A DNA stretch of 5,298 nt, from NCBI GenBank assembly GCA_012513235.1, contig JAAZCO010000180.1, positions 1 through 5,298 on the forward strand, in the 5' to 3' direction. Origin of the DNA: Gammaproteobacteria bacterium (GTDB lineage: Bacteria > Pseudomonadota > Gammaproteobacteria > Pseudomonadales > Pseudomonadaceae). The notes beneath the pieces were generated by a model that made no database searches, had not been told where the DNA came from, and saw only the letters and a program-made list of their open reading frames with translations. The position numbers and the translations under genes were made by a program. Positions 1 to 5,298 of this stretch are shown in pieces. Every line of letters starts with the position of its first letter. Position 1 is the first letter of the stretch.

Positions 1-13
1 CGAGGATATCACG

Positions 14-1192
14 ATGCATGAAGTCGTTATTGTTGCCGCCACACGCACAGCCGTAGGTAGCTTTCAAGGCAGTCTAGCCAAGATTCCAGCACCACAATTG
101 GGTGCTATTGTGGTGCGCAGCCTCTTAGAAAAAACCGGCGTCCCCGTCGATCAAGTCGATGAAGTGATTCTTGGTCAAGTTCTCACTGCAGGCAGCGGGC
201 AAAACCCAGCACGACAAACTGCAATTCACGCTGGCTTACCTTTTAGTACAGCGGCCTTTACCCTAAACAAGGTCTGCGGCTCCGGTCTGAAAGCTCTGCA
301 CTTAGCTGCACAAGCCATTCGCTGTGGCGATGCGCAGGTGATTATTGCAGGCGGTCAAGAGAATATGAGTCTATCACCCTATGTCATGCCGGGTGCGCGC
401 ACCGGTTTGCGCATGGGCCACAGCCCCATGATCGACAGCATGATTACAGATGGCCTTTGGGATGCCTTCAATGATATCCATATGGGCATCACCGCTGAGA
501 ACTTAGTGGCAAAGTACAACCTAACCCGCGAGCAGCAAGACGCCTTTGCTGCAGCCTCGCAAGCCAAAGCGACAGCGGCTATTGCGGCTGGACGCTTTGT
601 CGATGAAATCACCCCAGTGAGTATTCCTCAGCGCAGCGGTGACCCCATTATCTTTGCGACCGATGAACAGCCACGCAGCACGACCACTGCCGAATCATTA
701 GCTAGATTGCGTCCCGCCTTTAAAAAAGACGGCTCAGTGACCGCAGGTAACGCTTCCAGCCTCAATGACGGCGCTGCAGCAGTGATGTTGATGAGCGCAG
801 AAAAAGCTCAAGAACTTGGCCTACCTGTCTTAGCGCGTATCGCCGCCTATGCTAACGCTGGTGTTGACCCAAGCATTATGGGCATTGGCCCTGTGGCAGC
901 CACGCAAAAATGCCTAAGTAAAGCAGGCTGGAATATTGCCGACCTTGACCTCGTTGAGGCCAACGAAGCCTTTGCTGCCCAAGCGTTAAGCGTCAACCAG
1001 GAACTCGGCTGGGATACCAGCAAGGTCAACGTCAACGGCGGCGCAATTGCTATTGGCCACCCGATTGGCGCATCAGGCTGCCGAGTCTTGGTCACTTTAC
1101 TGCATGAAATGTTACGTCGTGATGCCAAGAAAGGCTTAGCCACACTGTGCATCGGCGGCGGTCAAGGTGTCGCTTTAGCCATCGAACGTTAA
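14..1192 (+). CDS. atoB: acetyl-CoA C-acetyltransferase (thiolase II)
   Basis: This 392-residue cytoplasmic enzyme interconverts two acetyl-CoA with acetoacetyl-CoA plus CoA. It serves ketone-body or short-chain acyl-CoA breakdown, or the first step of polyhydroxybutyrate synthesis. All thiolase landmarks are present: nucleophilic Cys88 in NKVCGSGLKA, the MGITAEN loop (157-163), NEAF (317-320), His349 in GHPIGASG, and the acid/base Cys379 in CIGGGQG. These match Cys89, His348 and Cys378 of the Zoogloea biosynthetic thiolase within one residue, and the length is the family norm. The start is supported by GAGG at 2-5, eight bases before the ATG. Sequence alone does not separate the degradative (AtoB) from the biosynthetic (PhaA) role. 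Close resemblance to remembered Pseudomonas AtoB favours atoB. The strong ribosome site right at the window edge leaves open an operon with an unseen upstream gene. No truncation or missing residue is seen. Confidence 0.95.
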   Translation: MHEVVIVAATRTAVGSFQGSLAKIPAPQLGAIVVRSLLEKTGVPVDQVDEVILGQVLTAGSGQNPARQTAIHAGLPFSTAAFTLNKVCGSGLKALHLAAQAIRCGDAQVIIAGGQENMSLSPYVMPGARTGLRMGHSPMIDSMITDGLWDAFNDIHMGITAENLVAKYNLTREQQDAFAAASQAKATAAIAAGRFVDEITPVSIPQRSGDPIIFATDEQPRSTTTAESLARLRPAFKKDGSVTAGNASSLNDGAAAVMLMSAEKAQELGLPVLARIAAYANAGVDPSIMGIGPVAATQKCLSKAGWNIADLDLVEANEAFAAQALSVNQELGWDTSKVNVNGGAIAIGHPIGASGCRVLVTLLHEMLRRDAKKGLATLCIGGGQGVALAIER

Positions 1193-1212
1193 ATCTGTCG
1201 CACCCTGTTAAA

Positions 1213-1244
1213 GCTGTTGTCCAGGTTAATTCATGGGCAACAGC
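1213..1244 (+). terminator. possible hairpin after atoB, no T-tract
   Basis: GCTGTTGTCC (1213-1222) and GGGCAACAGC (1235-1244) form a 10-base-pair stem with one U·G wobble (1220 with 1237) around a 12-base loop, 20 bases after the atoB stop codon. Its position suggests an end-of-gene hairpin. No run of T follows (CTTACTATCG comes next), so it is not a canonical rho-independent terminator. It could instead stabilise the 3' end of the transcript, or be chance. The rest of the 1193-1367 gap shows nothing else convincing apart from the ribosome binding site of the next gene. Confidence 0.35.
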
Positions 1245-1352
1245 CTTACTATCGCCCCCGCAACGACAGCCCGACTTGCACTCAGCACCTGCTCAACTGA
1301 TATCCCCCTACTGTCGAGCGCCTATTTTGCATACACTATGTCCATCTGATGT

Positions 1353-1359
1353 GAGGAAG
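1353..1359 (+). promoter_or_regulatory. ribosome binding site of the DUF748 gene
   Basis: GAGGAAG lies eight bases before the ATG at 1368 (AGGA at 1354-1357, ten bases before it). It fixes this start, which is followed at once by a basic N-terminus and a hydrophobic signal anchor. Confidence 0.75.
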
Positions 1360-1367
1360 TAGCAGTT

Positions 1368-4247
1368 ATGACAAAAGGATTGAAACGCCTAGCCATTATC
1401 TTGGTCAGCGTACTGGCCACCTACAGTTGGTTAGGTTTTTTATTGATTCCTAGCGTCGCTCTGACTGTTATTAATCAACAACTTGCAGTGCATGCTAAAG
1501 AACCAGCACAACTGCAACGCTTAGAACTGAATCCTTTCACTCTTGAAGTGTATGCTTGGGATTTTCAGCTGGGCGCAGCGGATAACCAAGCCGTCAGCCT
1601 GCAACACCTGTACGGCAAGCTGGCTCTAGATAGCCTATGGACACAAAGCCTGCACTTACAGGATGTACAACTGCACCAAGCTCACACGCACATTATTCTC
1701 AATAAACAAGGCGAACTGAACTTAACTCAGCTGTTTAATTTGCCTGCAGCCACTGACACAGCCGAACCAAACGACGCTGCACCTCTAACCGTACTTATTG
1801 ATCAACTGCAGTTGCAGCGCAGTCGCATTCGTTTCAATGATCAGCGCCAACGCGATGCAGTGGATGTCACTTTTGATGATTTAAATATCACCCTCAATCA
1901 CTTCGATACCCGTCCTGCCAGCAACAGCGCCCTGCAACTGACCGCGCAAGCTAACGATGGTACGCAACTGAATTACACCGGCGACCTGAGCCTGAGCCCG
2001 CTAACGTCCACCGGTCATATCCAACTCAAAGACGCCCAGCTCAAAAGCTGGTGGCCCTATGTGCGTGAGCATTTTAGCGCGCAACTTAAAGACGGTCGCA
2101 TCAGCTTAGATACGCAATACCAACTCACGTTAGAAAACGACCTGCAATTTAAAGCCACACAACTGAGTGCACAGCTACGCTCGCTCGCCCTCGATCAAGA
2201 TCAGCAACCTATACTGCGCGTACCCAACTTAAGCATCAGCGATAGTAGCTTTGATCTGGCAGCGCAAAAACTGCGTATTGGCAAAGCCAGCGCCAGCACC
2301 TTAGAAGCCTGGGCGCAGATTGATAAAAACGGTGTGATCAACTGGCAAAAACTACTGCCCAGCCCTGCTGCAGCGACCACTGCGAGTAAGGCAAATACGC
2401 CGAGCACACCCAGCCAACCTTGGCAGATCATCGTCAAGCAAGCCGACTTCACCCAACACAGCTTGCATTTGGCCGACCACAGCCACAAAGATTCTGTGGC
2501 GCTGGAGTTATCCAAGCTGAATCTGCAGCTGAAAGATTTTGATAGTTTATCCAAGAGCCCCTTTGAGCTCGATATCGACACCCAAGTCGGTGAACAAGGC
2601 CGCCTCAGCAGTCACGCACAGGTATTGCTCGAACCTCTCAAAGTCGATATGACGCTGATCAGCAGCGATCTAGACTTGCGCCCTACCCAAGCTTGGATCA
2701 GCCCTTACGCACACGCAGAACTGCGCAGCGGTCTATTAAACAGCGACCTCAAGCTACAAATCAGTGATATAAACAATTTAACCCTAGCCGTACAGGGTAA
2801 TGCTGCGATTCAACAACTGCATATCCGTGACACTTTGCGCCAGCGCGAGCTGTTAAAATGGGATGCCGTGGATATCAACGGTATTGCCTATGCACTGCAA
2901 GCCAACAAGCTCTCCATTGATAATCTGGTGTTACAGCAACCTTATGTGCGCTTTATTATCAATGACAACCTCACCACTAATATCAGTGAGTTATTGATTC
3001 CTCAACCACCAGCAGCCACAAGCACAACAGCCAAAGACAGCTCAGAATTTGCCCTGCATATCGGTGGCATCAAAATTAATGACGGTTCGGCAAACTTTGC
3101 TGACTTTAGCCTGACCCCCAACTTCGCCACTGCCATTCAGCAACTCAATGGCTCAATTGGCACACTGGATAATCAAACCAACAACCTCGCACAGGTGGAT
3201 ATTCAGGGTAAAGTCGATCGTTATGCACCGGTGAGCATTAAAGGCAGCCTCACGCCCTTTGATCCACTGCATAAGCTGGATATCACCACCTCGTTTAAAC
3301 ATGTTGAACTGACCACTCTCACCCCCTACTCAGGTAAGTTTGCCGGTTACCGCATCCACAAAGGCCGCCTGAATCTTGATCTGCATTACCAAATCAACGA
3401 TGGCAAGCTCAACGCCACCAACAAGCTGTTACTCGAGCAATTGCAATTAGGCGAGCGTGTCGACAGCCCCGATGCAGTGGATTTACCGGTACGTTTAGCC
3501 ATTGCTCTACTCAAAGACAGCAAGGGCCGTATTGCTATCGATTTGCCGGTGCAAGGCGATCTCAACAACCCGGAATTTAAAGTCGGCCCGATTGTCTGGA
3601 AAACATTGCGCACCTTAATCACGCGCGCAGTCTCAGCGCCCTTTAACTTTATTGCCGGTTTAACGCAAAGCAGCGGCAAAGAACTGAGCGAAGTCAGCTT
3701 TTTACCCGGTGAATTTGCTATCAACCCACAAGCAGCTAAAAGCTTAGATACCTTAGCCGTAGCATTACAAGAACGCCCACAATTACGCCTTGAAGTTGAA
3801 GGCGGCAGCCGTGCTGAACTCGATGGCCCCCTGCTCGCCCAGTTGCGTTTAAAAACGGCATATCAAAGCGCGTGGTACAGCATTTTACAAAGCCGCGGTA
3901 CAAAAATCGGCTCCAGCAAAGAAGCGCTCGAAGTCCCTGAAGCTGAAAAACCTAATCTGCTTGAAGGTATTTATCGCACCCAGCTCAAACAACAACCACC
4001 CCAAGCCTGGGCTGAACTCAATAAAACTGAGCGTACGCAGATGATGCAATCTGCCGTGCTGGCCAGCTATGCCAAGAGCCAACAAAGCCTGCGCCGTTTA
4101 GCCCAAGCGCGTGCCAATAGTATTAAAGAATATTTAATCGAACACACCAAGCTCGACGCTGAACGTGTTTATCTCATTGATGTCAGTAGCAGCAAGGCCA
4201 GCGCCGATGGCAATGTCATCAGCACTCTGCACCTGGGGAGTATGTAA
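1368..4247 (+). CDS. DUF748 (AsmA-like) envelope protein
   Basis: This is a 959-residue protein of the DUF748 family, which belongs to the AsmA-like group (AsmA, TamB, YhdP, YdbH) of inner-membrane-anchored periplasmic β-rich proteins linked to outer-membrane assembly or lipid transport. A basic N-terminus (K3, K6, R7) and a hydrophobic segment at about 8-32 form an uncleaved anchor or signal. The rest should be periplasmic. Three tandem modules of about 210 residues are visible (about 100-305, 307-515, 520-740), each with an Ala/Thr/Pro-rich linker (125-140, 331-351, 545-558). The diagnostic DUF748 core is in the third: PYSGKFAGYRI (653-663), SPDAVDLPVRLAIALLKD (700-717), DLPVQGDLNNPEF (725-737), and KTLRTLITRAVSAPF to 759. 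The C-terminus looks OmpA-like but interrupted (774-815 and 913-940). The exact function is unknown; a lipid-transfer or barrier role is inferred from the clan only. The stop overlaps the next gene. Confidence 0.88.
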   Translation: MTKGLKRLAIILVSVLATYSWLGFLLIPSVALTVINQQLAVHAKEPAQLQRLELNPFTLEVYAWDFQLGAADNQAVSLQHLYGKLALDSLWTQSLHLQDVQLHQAHTHIILNKQGELNLTQLFNLPAATDTAEPNDAAPLTVLIDQLQLQRSRIRFNDQRQRDAVDVTFDDLNITLNHFDTRPASNSALQLTAQANDGTQLNYTGDLSLSPLTSTGHIQLKDAQLKSWWPYVREHFSAQLKDGRISLDTQYQLTLENDLQFKATQLSAQLRSLALDQDQQPILRVPNLSISDSSFDLAAQKLRIGKASASTLEAWAQIDKNGVINWQKLLPSPAAATTASKANTPSTPSQPWQIIVKQADFTQHSLHLADHSHKDSVALELSKLNLQLKDFDSLSKSPFELDIDTQVGEQGRLSSHAQVLLEPLKVDMTLISSDLDLRPTQAWISPYAHAELRSGLLNSDLKLQISDINNLTLAVQGNAAIQQLHIRDTLRQRELLKWDAVDINGIAYALQANKLSIDNLVLQQPYVRFIINDNLTTNISELLIPQPPAATSTTAKDSSEFALHIGGIKINDGSANFADFSLTPNFATAIQQLNGSIGTLDNQTNNLAQVDIQGKVDRYAPVSIKGSLTPFDPLHKLDITTSFKHVELTTLTPYSGKFAGYRIHKGRLNLDLHYQINDGKLNATNKLLLEQLQLGERVDSPDAVDLPVRLAIALLKDSKGRIAIDLPVQGDLNNPEFKVGPIVWKTLRTLITRAVSAPFNFIAGLTQSSGKELSEVSFLPGEFAINPQAAKSLDTLAVALQERPQLRLEVEGGSRAELDGPLLAQLRLKTAYQSAWYSILQSRGTKIGSSKEALEVPEAEKPNLLEGIYRTQLKQQPPQAWAELNKTERTQMMQSAVLASYAKSQQSLRRLAQARANSIKEYLIEHTKLDAERVYLIDVSSSKASADGNVISTLHLGSM
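4235..4240 (+). promoter_or_regulatory. ribosome binding site inside the DUF748 gene for DUF2845
   Basis: GGGGAG lies within the last codons of the DUF748 gene, six bases before the ATG at 4247. That ATG shares its first base with the upstream TAA (TAATG). This arrangement supports termination-reinitiation coupling and fixes the DUF2845 start. Confidence 0.7.
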
Positions 4248-4540
4248 TGAAAGTATTTTCAACAATGATTCTCTGCGCGGCACTGGCTGTCAGCAGTTCG
4301 ACAGCAGTGGCCAGCACCTTTCGTTGCGGCTCAAAGCTGGTCAGCTTAGGTGATCGAGCCTTTACCGTGCTACGCACCTGTGGTGAGCCCAGCAGCCGTG
4401 AACACATCGGCTACACCAGCGGTTTTTACAATCGCGATGAGCAACCCATCGAGGAATGGGTCTACGGCCCCAAAGGCGGCATGTATTACTACTTGCGCTT
4501 TGTCGGTGGTGAACTGGTGAAAATTTCTAGCGAACGCTAA
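4247..4540 (+). CDS. DUF2845 small exported protein
   Basis: This 97-residue protein matches the DUF2845 family. A Sec signal peptide is clear: MK, a hydrophobic run to about residue 17, then an A20-V21-A22 cleavage motif leaving a mature protein of about 75 residues starting at S23. The mature part has the family pattern FRCGSKLVSLGD (25-36), TCGEPSS (44-50), EEWVYGP (69-75) and MYYYLRFVGGELVKI (79-93). It holds only two cysteines, Cys27 and Cys45, which probably form a periplasmic disulfide. The shape (a helix or turn with CGEP, then β-strands carrying W-x-Y and Y-Y-Y-L-x-F) recalls small BamE/SmpA-like envelope domains, though I cannot prove that. It overlaps the DUF748 gene by one base and is very likely co-translated with it, so an envelope role linked to that protein is inferred. 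The molecular function is unknown. Confidence 0.87.
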   Translation: MKVFSTMILCAALAVSSSTAVASTFRCGSKLVSLGDRAFTVLRTCGEPSSREHIGYTSGFYNRDEQPIEEWVYGPKGGMYYYLRFVGGELVKISSER

Positions 4541-4555
4541 GTGCTGATGAATTCG

Positions 4556-4642
4556 GTCATTGCGAAAAGAAAAACGACGCGGCAATCTCTCACTCATTGA
4601 CTCATAAAGCCAAATAGATTGCTTCACTTCGTTCGTAATGAC
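4556..4642. repeat. palindromic interspersed repeat (MITE/REP-like)
   Basis: An 87-base imperfect palindrome starts 15 bases after the DUF2845 stop. The outer arms GTCATTGCGAA (4556-4566) and TTCGTAATGAC (4632-4642) pair at 10 of 11 positions, the odd one being a G·T. The inner arms GCAATCT (4582-4588) and AGATTGC (4616-4622) pair perfectly. The arm middles are unequal, 15 bases against 9, so the copy is degenerate. A 27-base loop separates the arms. The GTCATTGCGA...GCAATCT...AGATTGC...AATGAC layout resembles, from memory, a palindromic family scattered through intergenic regions of many environmental bacteria. No flanking target duplication is seen. It might also fold at the 3' end of the DUF748/DUF2845 transcript. 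Confidence 0.65.
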
Positions 4643-4708
4643 ACTTTGCTAAAACAACCCAACACTATAACGTGGGCTTAATACCTGCTTAACAGCTAAT
4701 AGACATAA

Positions 4709-4752
4709 AAAAGCCCCAAGTGGCGGAATATATCCAACCACTTAGGGCTTTT
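4709..4752 (-). terminator. rho-independent terminator of the cytochrome gene, possibly bidirectional
   Basis: AAAAGCCCCAAGTGG (4709-4723) pairs with CCACTTAGGGCTTTT (4738-4752) around a 14-base loop. Read on the - strand the stem is unbroken apart from one G·U wobble, and it runs into six T (the complement of A4707-A4712). It lies 36 bases past the cytochrome stop codon. Read on the + strand the same position (4717 with 4744) becomes a C·A mismatch and only four T follow, so termination of the DUF748/DUF2845 transcript here is plausible but probably weaker. Confidence 0.85.
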
Positions 4753-4788
4753 AGTGCATCAATCAATCTGTATTAGGCGATCAACCTA

Positions 4789-5298
4789 TTACTTAATACC
4801 TTGACCAATCACAACACCATTCACTTTTTCACCGTACAAGTTCACACCATCGTTGGCATGAAACTTAAGACGAGTTTTTTCAACACTGCCTTCAACCAAA
4901 CGTGGATCTTGTGGGCGTTCATGACTGTTCATAAAGGCCGCAACGTCCCACGCTTCTTGATCACTTAAAGTACCACCTTTACCCAAAGGCATATTGGCCT
5001 GGATAAAAGATGCTGCAGTGTTGATACGGTGCATACCTGCACCCCAGTTAAATGAGTCTGCGCCCCACAGTGGCGGGAACACATAGTTGTCACCGACTTT
5101 CTGGCCTAAACCATTATCGCTGTGACAAATTGCACACTGCTCTTCATAGACTTTCTTACCACGAGCAAGATCGTAGCCGCCGTCTGGCAGAGCTACATCA
5201 GGGTAACCACTACCCGGTGTTTTCACACCAGAAGGCGCACCTGTCGCTAACCAGTAAGAGAAAGTGGTCAGCGCAGTCATGGTTTCACTGTCTGCCGC
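4789..5298 (-). CDS. c-type cytochrome, TsdA-like, C-terminal part (5' end outside window)
   Basis: This reads as the C-terminal half of a dihaem cytochrome like TsdA, a periplasmic enzyme converting thiosulfate to tetrathionate or the reverse. Numbering here is from the in-frame Met at 5280. One haem site, CAICH (49-53), is present, with His53 as proximal ligand. PPLWGADSFNWGAGMHR (69-85) and ANMPLG (95-100) follow; Met97 is the likely distal ligand. LSDQEAWDVAAFMNS (105-119) and ERPQDPR (121-127) complete the domain. Met1 is unlikely to be the true start. The frame stays open to the window edge (AADSET precedes it), no ribosome site or signal peptide is present, yet a c-type haem requires export. 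The segment before CAICH (TALTTFSYWLATGAPSG) looks like the end of a preceding haem domain. The tail after residue 127 differs from what I recall of classical TsdA, so another related dihaem cytochrome is possible. It is convergent with the DUF2845 gene. Confidence 0.82.
   Translation of the reverse strand, partial: AADSETMTALTTFSYWLATGAPSGVKTPGSGYPDVALPDGGYDLARGKKVYEEQCAICHSDNGLGQKVGDNYVFPPLWGADSFNWGAGMHRINTAASFIQANMPLGKGGTLSDQEAWDVAAFMNSHERPQDPRLVEGSVEKTRLKFHANDGVNLYGEKVNGVVIGQGIK

Noticed and set aside
1309..1340. Possible sigma-70 promoter before the DUF748 gene (TACACT at 1332-1337)
   Set aside because: The -10 matches at only four of six positions and no acceptable -35 lies 16-18 bases upstream (TACTGT at 1309-1314 is poor). 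Too weak to annotate.
1147..1362. 71-codon + strand open frame overlapping the end of atoB
   Set aside because: It starts inside atoB in another frame, its product has low-complexity Ser/His/Pro composition with no family look, and no ribosome site precedes it. It is a shadow running into the intergenic gap.
4268..4276. Lipoprotein signal in the DUF2845 protein (Cys10 in MILC)
   Set aside because: Cys10 is preceded by Leu, which does not fit a lipobox, and it falls too early in the hydrophobic core. The A20-V21-A22 site fits ordinary signal peptidase I cleavage.
4370..4627. 85-codon - strand open frame antisense to the DUF2845 gene
   Set aside because: It begins inside the palindromic repeat and runs antisense to a well-supported signal-peptide protein. 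The product shows no recognisable domain.
4676..4692. Direct repeat GCTTAA, two copies 11 bases apart
   Set aside because: Six-base repeats of this kind are expected by chance in AT-rich intergenic DNA. No palindrome or promoter overlaps it convincingly.
4645..4752. Possible small RNA: TATAAC (4666-4671) as -10, ending at the 4709-4752 hairpin
   Set aside because: The -10 is good (five of six), but no -35 with normal spacing exists (TTTGCT at 15 bases, TTGCTA at 14), and the hairpin is better explained as the cytochrome terminator.

Overview
The window is ordinary proteobacterial chromosome with three complete genes on the + strand and one partial gene on the - strand. The proteins look most like those of Pseudomonadaceae: the thiolase is very close to what I remember of Pseudomonas AtoB, and a DUF748 gene followed by a DUF2845 gene is an arrangement I associate with pseudomonads. 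Base composition looks near 50% GC by eye, which would suit one of the lower-GC Pseudomonas-related lineages. This placement is from memory and not from a search. I see no tRNA, rRNA, CRISPR array, transposase or phage gene.

Layout: positions 14-1192 encode acetyl-CoA C-acetyltransferase (AtoB/PhaA type) with all catalytic residues intact. A 175-base gap follows, holding an imperfect hairpin without a T-tract. Positions 1368-4247 encode a 959-residue envelope protein of the AsmA-like DUF748 family. It is translationally coupled through a TAATG overlap to a small exported DUF2845 protein (4247-4540). The 248-base convergent gap after it holds a degenerate palindromic interspersed repeat (4556-4642) and a strong rho-independent terminator (4709-4752). 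From 5298 down to 4789, on the - strand, lies the C-terminal part of a c-type cytochrome resembling the second haem domain of TsdA thiosulfate dehydrogenase/tetrathionate reductase. Its 5' end is outside the window.

The genes do not form one pathway. The thiolase belongs to acyl-CoA or ketone-body metabolism and its partners, if any, lie upstream. The DUF748/DUF2845 pair is a two-gene envelope unit of unknown exact role. The cytochrome belongs to a separate convergent transcription unit and suggests periplasmic sulfur-compound redox chemistry. No undescribed system is evident. The most instructive signals are the three-module internal repeat and interrupted OmpA-like tail of the DUF748 protein, the palindromic repeat, and the predicted haem-ligand region of the cytochrome.
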